Assembly (NCBI RefSeq): GCF_000719345.1
Contig: NZ_JOFX01000006.1
Coordinates: 124,001-188,000, forward strand
DNA length: 64,000 nt
DNA from: Streptomyces sp. NRRL F-2664
GTDB taxonomy: Bacteria > Actinomycetota > Actinomycetes > Streptomycetales > Streptomycetaceae
Direction of reading: 5' to 3'
Both the position numbers and the translations under genes were made by a program. Below the pieces are notes generated by a model. That model did no database searches, was not told the DNA's origin, and saw only the letters and a program-made list of their open reading frames with translations. Each line of letters starts with the position of its first letter. Within the stretch, counting starts at the first letter, position 1. Below, piece by piece: positions 46,861 through 55,752 of the stretch.

Positions 46861-47262
46861 CGGCCCCTGCCTACCCGGCACCATGACGTCCGATTCGCCC
46901 TTATTCGTCCTGGAAAGTAAAAAATGCAGCCAGGGGTTTCGCAGAGCAGCGAAGCGGAGTACAAATAAAGCAACGGCCCGCGAGACCAAAGAACATCCGA
47001 GAGGATCATCTTTAAAACGCAGTATGGCCCACGGACCGAAGCATGAACGCCGAGGACCCACGCGACGTCGACCCGTCGATTACGGGCCAGCCGCACCAGG
47101 TGACGGGCAAAGTACCCGACCTGATGGGCAACTTTCGAGGACGCTTGGTACCTGGACGTGAGTGCCAGCGGCGACACCACAGCAGTACGGTGTCGCCGCA
47201 ACCCATGTCCGGACCCTTTGCCGGTCAGGCCCCTCGACGGGGCCCGAACGACAAGCGGTGAC
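46861..47262. other. Convergent intergenic region with AT-rich core
   Basis: 402 bases between two convergent genes. About 46895-47030 is clearly poorer in G+C than anything nearby (runs such as TAAAAAATG and TACAAATAAAG). A perfect hairpin ends at 47199. Open frames of 60-100 codons exist on both strands but none has a good ribosome site. A small RNA or the remains of a mobile sequence are both possible. Confidence 0.5.
47168..47199 (+). terminator. Hairpin, possible terminator of an unannotated small transcript
   Basis: GCGGCGACACC pairs perfectly over 11 bp with GGTGTCGCCGC around a 10-base loop. It lies 300 bases beyond the HAD stop and 64 bases from the end of the convergent gene, without a T-run. 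Confidence 0.5.
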
Positions 47263-48084
47263 TCAGGCCGCGCCGCGCTGCAGCGCTTCACAGACCGCCG
47301 TCGACTCCCGCACCCCGAGCTCGATCGCGCGGCCGCAGTGGGCGATCCAGGCGGCCATGCCCTCGGCCGTGCCGGACAGATAGCCCTCGAAGGCCGCCAG
47401 ATACGCCTCGGTCCCCTGCTCCGCGTGCCCCACCTCCGCCGGGCAGATCGCCTTGGGGTCCAGCCCGCTGTTGATCAGCACGATGCGCTCGGCGGCCCGC
47501 GCGACCAGTCCGTTGTACGAGGCGAACGGCCGCAGCGCCAGCAGTTCGCCGTGCACCACCGCCGCCGTCACCAGGGCCGGGGCGGAGCCGCCGGCGATGA
47601 CGATCCCGGACAGACCGTCCAACCGTCCGGCCACCTCTGCGGCGTCCGGCAGCGGCGCCTCCACCAGCGGCTCGGCCACCTGCTCGCCCGCGAGGCGCGG
47701 CCGGCCCACCACGTCTCCCTCGGCCGTCGACCCGACCGCCACCAGGTGCAGCCGGGCCAGCACCCGCAGCGGCGACTGCCGCCAGATGCTGAGCAGCTGC
47801 CCCGCCTCCGCGGTGAGCCGCAGCGCGGCGCCCACGGTCAGCGCCTCCGGTTCCGCGCCGAAGTCGGTCCGCCGCCGCACCTCCTCCAGCGCCCAGTCGG
47901 CACCGGACAGCGCCGCACTGGCGCGGGCGCCGCGCAGCGCGGCCTCCGAGGTGATCTCACCGCTGCGGCGGCGCATCACCCGGTGTCCGTAGACCCGGTC
48001 CACGGCCTTGCGTACGGAATCCACGGAATCGGCGACACCCGGCAGCCCGGCCAGGGCGGCCAACGGGTCAGAAGCGCTACTCAT
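47263..48084 (-). CDS. Fic/DOC-fold protein with degenerate active site
   Basis: A 273-aa protein often annotated as oxidoreductase in Streptomyces. Near residue 190 the stretch 'VVHGELLALRPFASYNGLVARAAERIVL' aligns with the Fic motif HPFx[DE]GNGRxxR and its preceding helix, but the catalytic His is Arg and the Gly-Asn-Gly-Arg core is altered (SYNGL). AMP transfer by the normal route is therefore unlikely. A helical N-terminal domain precedes it. Start ATG 48084. It is divergent from the CooC-like ATPase gene. Confidence 0.65.
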   Translation of the reverse strand: MSSASDPLAALAGLPGVADSVDSVRKAVDRVYGHRVMRRRSGEITSEAALRGARASAALSGADWALEEVRRRTDFGAEPEALTVGAALRLTAEAGQLLSIWRQSPLRVLARLHLVAVGSTAEGDVVGRPRLAGEQVAEPLVEAPLPDAAEVAGRLDGLSGIVIAGGSAPALVTAAVVHGELLALRPFASYNGLVARAAERIVLINSGLDPKAICPAEVGHAEQGTEAYLAAFEGYLSGTAEGMAAWIAHCGRAIELGVRESTAVCEALQRGAA

Positions 48085-48152
48085 AAGTAGGGAGCCTACG
48101 ACCGAGCGGGCACGGCACCGACCCCTCCTTGGAGTGGTCTTCTTCACTCACC

Positions 48153-48186
48153 TTGACAACTCAGTGCTACTTACCCACTACGCTTG
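48153..48186 (+). promoter_or_regulatory. Promoter-like sequence before the CooC-like ATPase gene
   Basis: TTGACA (48153-48158) is a consensus -35. A TACGCT lies 20 bases downstream, directly before the start codons; spacing is long. No Shine-Dalgarno precedes GTG 48187 or ATG 48193, so the mRNA may be leaderless. Confidence 0.35.
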
Positions 48187-48192
48187 GTGAAC

Positions 48193-49251
48193 ATGAAGAT
48201 CGCTTTCGTAGGGAAGGGCGGCAGCGGCAAGACCACGCTGTCCTCCCTCTTCATCCGCCACCTGGCCGCCAACGAAGCCCCCGTCGTCGCGGTGGACGCC
48301 GACATCAACCAGCACCTGGGCGCCGCACTGGGACTCCCCGAGGACGAGGCCGCCGGCCTGCCCGCCCTCGGGGCGCACCTGCCCCTGATCAAGGAGTACC
48401 TGCGGGGTTCCAACCCGCGCATCGCGTCCGCCGAAACGATGATCAAGACGACTCCGCCGGGCCGCGGCTCGCGTCTGCTGCGGGTCACCGAGGACAACCC
48501 GGTCTACGACGCCTGTGCGCGCACGGTCCTGCTCGACGGGGGACCCGTACGTCTGATGGCGACCGGCCCGTTCACCGAGGCCGACCTGGGCGTGGCCTGC
48601 TACCACTCCAAGGTCGGGGCGGTTGAGCTGTGCCTCAACCACCTTGTCGACGGACCCGACGAGTACGTCGTGATCGACATGACGGCGGGCTCCGACTCCT
48701 TCGCCTCGGGCATGTTCACCCGCTTCGACGTGACCTTCCTCGTCGCCGAGCCGACCCGCAAGGGCGTCTCCGTCTACCGCCAGTACAAGGAGTACGCACG
48801 GGACTTCGGGGTGGCGCTGAAGGTCGTCGGCAACAAGGTGCAAGGTCCGGAGGACATCGAGTTCCTCCAGGACGAGGCGGGCGAGGACCTGTTGGTCACC
48901 GTCGGGCACTCCGATTGGGTACGGGCGATGGAGAAGGGCCGCCCGGCCTCCTTCGAACTGCTGGAGGCGACCAACCGGTTCGCCCTCCAGGCGCTCCAGG
49001 ACGCCGCCGACGACTCCTACGCGCACCGCGACTGGGGCCGGTACACCGAGCAGATGGTCAGCTTCCACCTCAAGAACGCGGAGAGCTGGGGCAACGCCAA
49101 AACCGGGGCCGACCTGGCGGAGCAGGTCGACCCCGGCTTCGTGCTGCGCGAGGGCCTCGACGGACTCGGCACCTCCGAGAACGGCGCGGGCGTCGAAGAG
49201 GCCGTCAGCCCTCGTCCTCAGTCTCCTCGGCCGGCTCCGCAGCCGGCGTGA
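48193..49251 (+). CDS. CooC/MinD-family ATPase
   Basis: A 352-aa cytoplasmic protein with the deviant P-loop GKGGSGKTT at about 8-16, 'VVAVDADINQHLGAALGLP', and 'YVVIDMTAGSDSFASG' plus 'LVAEPTRKGVSVY', as in CooC-type metallochaperone ATPases. Such proteins help insert metals or act in positioning. The C-terminal 90 residues are a less conserved extension. No partner metalloenzyme gene is adjacent. Start ATG 48193 matches the family; GTG 48187 is possible. The last 47 bp overlap the convergent lipoprotein gene. Confidence 0.85.
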   Translation: MKIAFVGKGGSGKTTLSSLFIRHLAANEAPVVAVDADINQHLGAALGLPEDEAAGLPALGAHLPLIKEYLRGSNPRIASAETMIKTTPPGRGSRLLRVTEDNPVYDACARTVLLDGGPVRLMATGPFTEADLGVACYHSKVGAVELCLNHLVDGPDEYVVIDMTAGSDSFASGMFTRFDVTFLVAEPTRKGVSVYRQYKEYARDFGVALKVVGNKVQGPEDIEFLQDEAGEDLLVTVGHSDWVRAMEKGRPASFELLEATNRFALQALQDAADDSYAHRDWGRYTEQMVSFHLKNAESWGNAKTGADLAEQVDPGFVLREGLDGLGTSENGAGVEEAVSPRPQSPRPAPQPA

Positions 49252-50506
49252 CGCCGGCGGGGGCGACCGGCGGCGCCGGCGGCCCCGCGGTCAGGAACTT
49301 CGCCCAGCCCTCCTTCGGCGCTTCGCCGACGTCGAGGGTGCGCATCCACTCCAGGGTCTTGGGATCCTGGGCGTCCAGCCAGTCGACCAGCTCGCGGAAG
49401 GGCACGCAGCGCACCTCCTTCTGGGTGCACATGCCCTTGATCGATTCCTCGACGGCGCGCATGTAGGTGCCGCCGTTCCAGGACTCGAAGTGGTTGCCGA
49501 TGATCAGCGGGGCGCGGTTGCCCTGGTAGACGCGGTCGAAGGCCTGCCGCAGGCCGTCACGCATCTGGTCGCCCCAGTACGCGTGCTGCGAGGGGTCGCC
49601 CTGGGAGGTCGTCCCGGACTGGTTGACCATGTAGTTGTAGTCCATGCTCAACGTGTCGAAGGCGCGACCCGGCATGGGCACCAGCTGGAGCGGGATGTCC
49701 CAGAGGCCGTCCGTCTTCTTGGGCCAGATCTGCTTGCTGATCCCGCTGGAGTCGTAGCGGAAGCCCATGCCCTTCGCCGCCAGCATGAAGTTCTTCTGGC
49801 CTTCGAGGCAGGGGGTGCGGGCGCCGATGAGCTCCTTGTCGTAGTCGAAGGGGAGCGCCTCCTCCTGCTTCAGGCCCGCGTTGGTCTTCCAGTTCTTGAC
49901 GAAGGACTTGGCCTGGTCGATCTCGCTCTTCCACTCCTCCACGGACCAGGTGCCGACACCCCCGTCGGGCCCGCAGAAGTGCCCGTTGAAGTGGGTACCG
50001 ATCTCATTGCCCTCCAGCCAGGCCGCGCGGACCTGGGCGGCGGTGTCCTTGATGCCCTGGAGGTCGCCGAAGCCGATGTCGGAGCGGCCGGGCGCGTGCT
50101 GCGGAGCGGTGTAGAGGAAACGCTTCTCCTCGGGAAGCATGTACACGCCACTGAGGAAGTACGTCATGCGGGCGTTGTACTTCTTGCCGACCTCGCGGAA
50201 GTGCGAGAAGAGCTTCTGGCTGTCCTCGCCGGCCCCGTCCCATGAGAACACCACGAACTGCGGCGGCTTCTCACCCGGCTTCAGCTTCTGCGGCTTCACC
50301 ACGTTGGGCTGGGGGCCGGTGTAGGCGGTCGAACCGTCGCCGATGGGGCGGTTGACGCTGCCGGGCGCCTCCGGGGCGCCCTTGCGGGCGTTCGGTCCTC
50401 CGGCGACCGGGGACTTCGCGGGCTCCGAAGCGGTACACCCGGCGACGCCCAGGACCAGCGCCGTGGCGACCATACCGCCGGCGATCTTCTTCGTGGCGGC
50501 GATCAT
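49205..50506 (-). CDS. NodB-like (polysaccharide deacetylase-fold) lipoprotein
   Basis: A 433-aa exported protein with lipobox 'VLGVAGC' (Cys22). A Pro-rich linker leads into a deacetylase-type barrel: 'FVVFSWDGAGED' stands where active enzymes have TFDDG, and 'NEIGTHFNGHFCG' supplies the His-x3-His pair. One of the two first-motif Asp is replaced, so activity on acetylated sugars is uncertain. It is anchored outside the membrane. Start ATG 50506 follows AGGTGGGG. It is divergent from the SulP fusion gene. Confidence 0.8.
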   Translation of the reverse strand: MIAATKKIAGGMVATALVLGVAGCTASEPAKSPVAGGPNARKGAPEAPGSVNRPIGDGSTAYTGPQPNVVKPQKLKPGEKPPQFVVFSWDGAGEDSQKLFSHFREVGKKYNARMTYFLSGVYMLPEEKRFLYTAPQHAPGRSDIGFGDLQGIKDTAAQVRAAWLEGNEIGTHFNGHFCGPDGGVGTWSVEEWKSEIDQAKSFVKNWKTNAGLKQEEALPFDYDKELIGARTPCLEGQKNFMLAAKGMGFRYDSSGISKQIWPKKTDGLWDIPLQLVPMPGRAFDTLSMDYNYMVNQSGTTSQGDPSQHAYWGDQMRDGLRQAFDRVYQGNRAPLIIGNHFESWNGGTYMRAVEESIKGMCTQKEVRCVPFRELVDWLDAQDPKTLEWMRTLDVGEAPKEGWAKFLTAGPPAPPVAPAGVTPAAEPAEETEDEG

Positions 50507-50743
50507 CCGCCCCACCTCTCCCTCGCAGTTCCATCGCAGGACTTCCGCGCCGCAACGTCCCATGCGGTCCATCGCGAGGAAGGTATGACAAGCCGTACAA
50601 AATGCTTAATCACCCTTGAGTGCTAATTCGTAAGCCATTCGCCCGAATTGTCCACCGCTCATCTTTACTCTCCATTACCGTTCATTTACTCAGTGTTGAG
50701 ATTCCCGCCGCTGCGACCCTCATCCCAGAGGAGACGGGACCCG

Positions 50744-53284
50744 ATGACAGTCACTTCCCCGACCCAGACCCCCCGCGAGGTCCGCAAGGACTTCCCCGCG
50801 GACCTGTCCGCCTCCATCGCCGTCTTCCTGATCGCCATGCCGCTCTCCCTCGGCATCGCCCTGGCCACCGGAGCCCCGCTCCAGGCGGGTCTGGTCGCGG
50901 CGGCCGCGGGCGGAATCGTCGCCGGCCGCCTGGGCGGCGCCCCGCTCCAGGTGAGCGGACCCGCCGCCGGACTCACGGTGGTGACCGCGGAGTTGATCCA
51001 GCGGTACGGATGGCGCACCACCTGCGCCATCACCGTGCTCGCCGGCATCTGCCAGCTCGGCCTCGCCGCCCTGCGCACCGCCCGGTCCGCCCTCATGGTC
51101 AGCCCGGCCATCGTGCACGGGATGCTCGCCGGCATCGGCGTGACCATCGCACTGGCCCAACTGCACATCGTGCTCGGCGGTACACCCCAGAGCTCCGCCG
51201 TGGCGAACGTGCTCGGCCTGCCGGCCCAGTTGGCCGACCTGCACCCGGTGGCCCTCGGGGTCAGCGCGCTGACCCTGGTGGTCCTGCTCGGCTGGCCGCG
51301 GATCCCCGGGGGGACCGGCCGCGCCCTGCGCAAGGTGCCGGCGCCGCTCGCCGCCGTCGCCGCCGCCACCGCCTTCGCCGCCCTGGCCGGACTCAGCCTG
51401 CCCCGGGTGGACCTGCCGTCCTGGCGCAGCCACGCACTGCCCGAGATGCCCGAAGGCCCGGTCCTCGGCCTCATCGCCGCCGTTCTGACCATCACGCTGG
51501 TCGGCAGCGTGGAATCACTGCTCTCCGCGGTCGCCACCGACAAGCTGATCGCCTCCGAGCGCAGTACGGAGAACCGGCCGCCGCGCGCCGACCTCGACCG
51601 GGAGCTGCGCGGACAGGGCGCGGCGAACATCGTGTCCGGGGCGCTGGGCGGGCTGCCGATCACGGGTGTGGCGGTACGCAGCGTGGCGAACGTCAAGTCC
51701 GGGGCGGCCAGCCGGAAGTCGTCGATGATGCACGGGTTCTGGGTGCTGCTCGCGGCCTTCCTGCTGGTGCCGCTCCTCGACCTGATCCCGCTGGCCACGC
51801 TGGCCGCGCTGGTGATGGCGGTCGGCGTGCAGATGGTCAGCATCACGCACCTGCGCAATGTCACCCGACACCGGGAGGCCCTCGTCTACGGGACGACCAT
51901 CGTGGCCGTGGTGCTCGGCGGGGTGCTGGAGGGTGTGGCCGTGGGCATCGCCGTGGCCGTCGCCCTGGCCCTGCACCGGCTCGCCCGGACCCGGATCACG
52001 CTGGAGCCGCTGGACGGCGGCGGCCACCGGGTCCGCGTCCGCGGACAGTTGACCTTCCTGGCGGTACCGCGGCTGAGCCGGGTGCTGAACCAGATCCCGC
52101 ACGGGGCGCACGTCGTGATCGAGTTCGAAGGGTCCTTCATGGACCACGCGGCCTACGAGACGATCCAGGACTGGCAGCAGTCCCACCTGGCACACGGAGG
52201 GACCCTGGAGGTCACCGGCCGTTCCGGGCAGGCCGCTCGGATCACCGACACCGACCCCGCCGCGGCCACGGAGACCGGCTCCCCCGACGGGGCGGACGGG
52301 GCCGACGGGCCGGCCGGAGCCCCCGCGTCCGACCGCGGCCACGAGACCCGCCACGCCGAGGGCGGGCACCAGGCCGACCGGCCGCGGCGCGGCCACCAGC
52401 GCGGAGCGCACCAGTGCTGCCGCCCGTGGACGCCCTGGCAGAACCACTGCGACCACCGCACGACGAGCACCCGTACGGCCGCGGCCACGGGAGCGGCCGC
52501 AGACGGGGCGAACGGCGGGGCACCGGACGCAGGGGCGGGCGCCGGCGGTTCGCCGACGCCACGGCGACGCGGCGCGGGCCAACTCGCCAACGGAATCAGC
52601 GCCTTCCAGCGCGACACCGCACCCCACGTCCGCGACGAGCTGGCCAGGCTGGCCCGCGAGGGCCAGCGCCCCTCACAGCTCTTCATCACCTGCGCGGACT
52701 CCCGGCTGGTGACGAGCATGATCACGGCGAGTGGCCCGGGAGATCTGTTCACCGTCCGCAACGTCGGCAATCTCGTGCCGCTGCCCGGCGCGGAGTCCAC
52801 CGACGATTCCGTCGCCGCGGCCATCGAGTACGCGGTGGACGTGCTGAAGGTCGACAGCATCACGGTCTGCGGGCACTCGGGCTGCGGGGCCATGCAGGCC
52901 CTGCTCAACTCCCCGCCCGAGGACTCGACGACCCCGCTGCGCCGCTGGCTGCGGCACGGGCTTCCCAGCCTGCGGCGGATGTCCAGCCGCCACCACGCCT
53001 GGGCGCGGATCGCGGGCCGGCTCCCGGCCGACGCCGTGGAGCAGCTGTGCCTGACCAACGTGGTGCAGCAGCTGGAGCACCTGAAGGCCCACGAATCGGT
53101 GGCCAGGCGGCTCGCCGAGGGCACCCTGGAGCTGCACGGCATGTACTTCCACGTCGGCGAGGCCCAGGCGTACCTGCTGTCCGAGGGCGAGGACGCCTTC
53201 GACTGCCGGGTCTTCGACACGGTCGGTACGGGCGACACGGTCGGCTCGGGCGACACCGTCGGCACGGTCGGCCAGCACGTCTGA
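50744..53284 (+). CDS. SulP-family anion transporter fused to beta-carbonic anhydrase
   Basis: An 846-aa protein. Residues about 20-410 form the SulP membrane domain, about 430-510 a STAS domain ('AHVVIEFEGSFMDHAAYETI'), about 515-605 a disordered His/Gly/Ala-rich linker, and about 610-835 a beta-carbonic anhydrase with zinc ligands Cys650, Asp652 (CADSR), His711 and Cys714 (HSGC). The fusion implies bicarbonate transport coupled to CO2/HCO3- conversion at the membrane. The tail has a small DTVG[TS]G repeat. ATG 50744 has GGAGA upstream; longer readings start within AT-rich promoter sequence. Confidence 0.92.
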   Translation: MTVTSPTQTPREVRKDFPADLSASIAVFLIAMPLSLGIALATGAPLQAGLVAAAAGGIVAGRLGGAPLQVSGPAAGLTVVTAELIQRYGWRTTCAITVLAGICQLGLAALRTARSALMVSPAIVHGMLAGIGVTIALAQLHIVLGGTPQSSAVANVLGLPAQLADLHPVALGVSALTLVVLLGWPRIPGGTGRALRKVPAPLAAVAAATAFAALAGLSLPRVDLPSWRSHALPEMPEGPVLGLIAAVLTITLVGSVESLLSAVATDKLIASERSTENRPPRADLDRELRGQGAANIVSGALGGLPITGVAVRSVANVKSGAASRKSSMMHGFWVLLAAFLLVPLLDLIPLATLAALVMAVGVQMVSITHLRNVTRHREALVYGTTIVAVVLGGVLEGVAVGIAVAVALALHRLARTRITLEPLDGGGHRVRVRGQLTFLAVPRLSRVLNQIPHGAHVVIEFEGSFMDHAAYETIQDWQQSHLAHGGTLEVTGRSGQAARITDTDPAAATETGSPDGADGADGPAGAPASDRGHETRHAEGGHQADRPRRGHQRGAHQCCRPWTPWQNHCDHRTTSTRTAAATGAAADGANGGAPDAGAGAGGSPTPRRRGAGQLANGISAFQRDTAPHVRDELARLAREGQRPSQLFITCADSRLVTSMITASGPGDLFTVRNVGNLVPLPGAESTDDSVAAAIEYAVDVLKVDSITVCGHSGCGAMQALLNSPPEDSTTPLRRWLRHGLPSLRRMSSRHHAWARIAGRLPADAVEQLCLTNVVQQLEHLKAHESVARRLAEGTLELHGMYFHVGEAQAYLLSEGEDAFDCRVFDTVGTGDTVGSGDTVGTVGQHV

Positions 53285-53316
53285 ACCGATACCCTCCGGT
53301 ATCCGTGCCATCGATG

Positions 53317-53350
53317 GGCCCCTTCCCGCACCCTGCAGCGGGAAGGGGCC
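53317..53350 (+). terminator. Terminator after the SulP-carbonic anhydrase gene
   Basis: GGCCCCTTCCCGC pairs over 13 bp with GCGGGAAGGGGCC around ACCCTGCA, followed by GTTCGT. It lies 33 bases after the stop. Confidence 0.82.
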
Positions 53351-53387
53351 GTTCGTGCGTCGTTCTCGTGCGGGCCCTCGGCGCGAT

Positions 53388-53403
53388 ATAGGTCTAAACC
53401 AAT
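53388..53403 (+). promoter_or_regulatory. Candidate DasR operator (dre) before acsA
   Basis: ATAGGTCTAAACCAAT matches the dre consensus (ACTGGTCTAGACCAGT) at 12 of 16 positions, including the near-palindromic core GGTCTAxACC. It lies 85 bases upstream of the acsA GTG. DasR is the GlcNAc-responsive GntR-family regulator. DasR control of acsA is known, as I recall, in Saccharopolyspora erythraea. Confidence 0.6.
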
Positions 53404-53487
53404 TCCAGGTTACCCCTTGTCACCCGGGCCGCAGACTGATGAGCTATGCCCGGGGACACAACGGACACCCTGGGAAAGGGAGATGTC

Positions 53488-55443
53488 GTGAGCAATGAGA
53501 GCCTGGCCAATCTGCTCAAGGAGGAGCGGCGGTTCGCACCGCCTGCCGATCTGGCCGCCGCCGCCAATGTGAAAGAGGCTGCGTACGCACAGGCCGACGC
53601 GGACCGGCTGGGCTTCTGGGCCGAGCAGGCCCGGCGGCTGACCTGGGCCACCGAGCCCACCGAGACGCTCGACTGGACGAATCCGCCCTTCGCGAAGTGG
53701 TTCGCCGACGGCAGGTTGAACGTCGCGTACAACTGCGTGGACCGCCACGTCGAGGCCGGCAACGGCGACCGCGTCGCGCTGCACTTCGAGGGCGAGCCCG
53801 GCGACAGCCGCGCGATCACCTACGCCGAGCTCAAGGACGAGGTCTCCCGGGCCGCCAACGCCCTCACCGAGCTGGGTGTCCGGGCCGGCGACCGCGTCGC
53901 CGTCTACCTCCCGATGATCCCCGAGGCGGTCGTCGCCATGCTCGCGTGCGCCCGCATCGGCGCCGCGCACTCCGTGGTCTTCGGCGGCTTCTCGGCCGAC
54001 GCCGTCGCCTCCCGCATCCAGGACGCCGACGCCAAGCTGGTCATCACCGCCGACGGCGGCTACCGCCGCGGCAAGCCCAGCGCTCTCAAGCCCGCCATCG
54101 ACGAGGCCGTCGCCAAGTGTCCGCAGGTCGAGCACGTACTCGTCGTACGCCGCACCGGCCAGGACACGGCCTTCAGCGAGGGCCGCGACGTCTGGTGGCA
54201 CGACGTCGTCGCACGCCAGTCCGCCGAGCACACCCCGCAGGCCTTCGACGCCGAGCACCCCCTCTTCATCCTCTACACGTCGGGGACGACGGGGAAGCCG
54301 AAGGGCATCCTGCACACCTCCGGCGGCTACCTCACCCAGGCGGCGTACACCCACCACGCGGTCTTCGACCTCAAGCCGGAGAGCGACGTCTACTGGTGCA
54401 CGGCCGACATCGGCTGGGTGACCGGGCACTCCTACATCGTCTACGGGCCGCTCGCGAACGGCGCCACGCAGGTCATGTACGAGGGCACGCCCGACACCCC
54501 GCACCAGGGCCGCTTCTGGGAGGTGGTGCAGAAGTACGGCGTCACGATCCTCTACACGGCGCCGACGGCCATCCGTACGTTCATGAAGTGGGGCGACGAC
54601 ATCCCCGCGAAGTTCGACCTGTCGAGCCTGCGCGTCCTGGGCTCGGTCGGCGAGCCGATCAACCCCGAGGCCTGGGTCTGGTACCGCAAGCACATCGGCG
54701 GCGACCGCTGCCCCATCGTGGACACCTGGTGGCAGACCGAGACCGGCGCGATGATGATCTCCCCGCTGCCGGGCGTCACGCACACCAAGCCGGGCTCCGC
54801 CCAGCGCCCCCTGCCGGGGATCGCCGCCACCGTCGTGGACGACGAGGCGCGCGAGGTCCCTGACGGCGGGGGCGGCTACCTGGTCCTCACCGAGCCGTGG
54901 CCGTCGATGCTGCGCACCATCTGGGGTGACGACCAGCGCTTCATCGACACGTACTGGTCGCGCTTCGAGGGCAAGTACTTCGCGGGCGACGGCGCGAAGA
55001 AGGACGACGACGGCGACATCTGGCTGCTGGGCCGGGTGGACGACGTGATGCTGGTCTCCGGCCACAACATCTCGACCACCGAGGTGGAGTCGGCGCTCGT
55101 CTCGCACCCCTCGGTCGCCGAGGCGGCCGTGGTCGGCGCCGCCGACGAGACCACCGGTCAGGCCATCGTGGCCTTCGTCATCCTGCGCGGCAGCGCCTCC
55201 GAGACCGAGGGCCTGGTCGCGGACCTGCGCAACCACGTGGGCAACACGCTCGGCCCGATCGCCAAGCCCAAGCGGATCCTGCCGGTGCAGGAGCTGCCGA
55301 AGACGCGCTCCGGCAAGATCATGCGCCGTCTGCTGCGCGACGTCGCGGAGAACCGCGCGGTCGGCGACGTCACCACGCTCGCCGACTCCTCCGTCATGGA
55401 CCTGATCCAGAGCAAGCTCCCGGCCGCCGGCAGCGAGGACTGA
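53488..55443 (+). CDS. acsA: Acetyl-CoA synthetase
   Basis: A 651-aa AMP-forming acetate-CoA ligase. The ATP loop 'LYTSGTTGKPKGI', 'WQTETGAMMI', and the C-terminal 'PKTRSGKIMRR' with Lys610, the site of regulatory acetylation, are all present, and length is normal. It activates acetate for central metabolism. GTG 53488 with AAAGGGAGA is preferred to ATG 53446, giving the usual short N-terminus. A dre-like operator lies upstream. The gene stands alone, with a terminator on each side. Confidence 0.96.
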   Translation: MSNESLANLLKEERRFAPPADLAAAANVKEAAYAQADADRLGFWAEQARRLTWATEPTETLDWTNPPFAKWFADGRLNVAYNCVDRHVEAGNGDRVALHFEGEPGDSRAITYAELKDEVSRAANALTELGVRAGDRVAVYLPMIPEAVVAMLACARIGAAHSVVFGGFSADAVASRIQDADAKLVITADGGYRRGKPSALKPAIDEAVAKCPQVEHVLVVRRTGQDTAFSEGRDVWWHDVVARQSAEHTPQAFDAEHPLFILYTSGTTGKPKGILHTSGGYLTQAAYTHHAVFDLKPESDVYWCTADIGWVTGHSYIVYGPLANGATQVMYEGTPDTPHQGRFWEVVQKYGVTILYTAPTAIRTFMKWGDDIPAKFDLSSLRVLGSVGEPINPEAWVWYRKHIGGDRCPIVDTWWQTETGAMMISPLPGVTHTKPGSAQRPLPGIAATVVDDEAREVPDGGGGYLVLTEPWPSMLRTIWGDDQRFIDTYWSRFEGKYFAGDGAKKDDDGDIWLLGRVDDVMLVSGHNISTTEVESALVSHPSVAEAAVVGAADETTGQAIVAFVILRGSASETEGLVADLRNHVGNTLGPIAKPKRILPVQELPKTRSGKIMRRLLRDVAENRAVGDVTTLADSSVMDLIQSKLPAAGSED

Positions 55444-55752
55444 CCCACCGCGAACCGGCCACTCGGCCGGGGCCGGGTTCGTCACCGGGGGCCTGGTCCG
55501 TCACCGGGTGGACCATGCGTCACCCGGCCCGCCCCGGACCCTCGACCACCCCGGGTCCGCCCACGCACAAAGGGGCATTCGGCGCGACGCGCCGGGTGCC
55601 CCTTTCGCGCATAAGGTGACGATCGCCGGATACGTCCTCGCGTACACCCTGTGCAATCATGAAAACGTAAAGAAAGACCTCAGGGGTGCGCCGGGAAGTC
55701 TGGTCGGCAACGAGTTCCGCCATGCCGTCCACAGCCCCCGGAGGTGCCCCTC
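55444..55752. other. Intergenic region between acsA and nhaA
   Basis: 309 bases. It contains repeated CGTCACC(G)GG units (about 55480-55530), the terminator at 55569-55605, and an AT-rich stretch (about 55650-55680) that probably includes the nhaA promoter. No gene is supported. Confidence 0.55.
55569..55605 (+). terminator. Terminator after acsA
   Basis: AAAGGGGCA and TGCCCCTTT pair as outer stem and the inner CGGCGC/GCGCCG continues it, with one bulge. It lies 126 bases after acsA. Confidence 0.75.

Noticed and set aside
47043..47261. 72-codon plus-strand frame as small protein gene
   Set aside because: No ribosome site, mixed third-position use, and it runs through the 47168-47199 hairpin.
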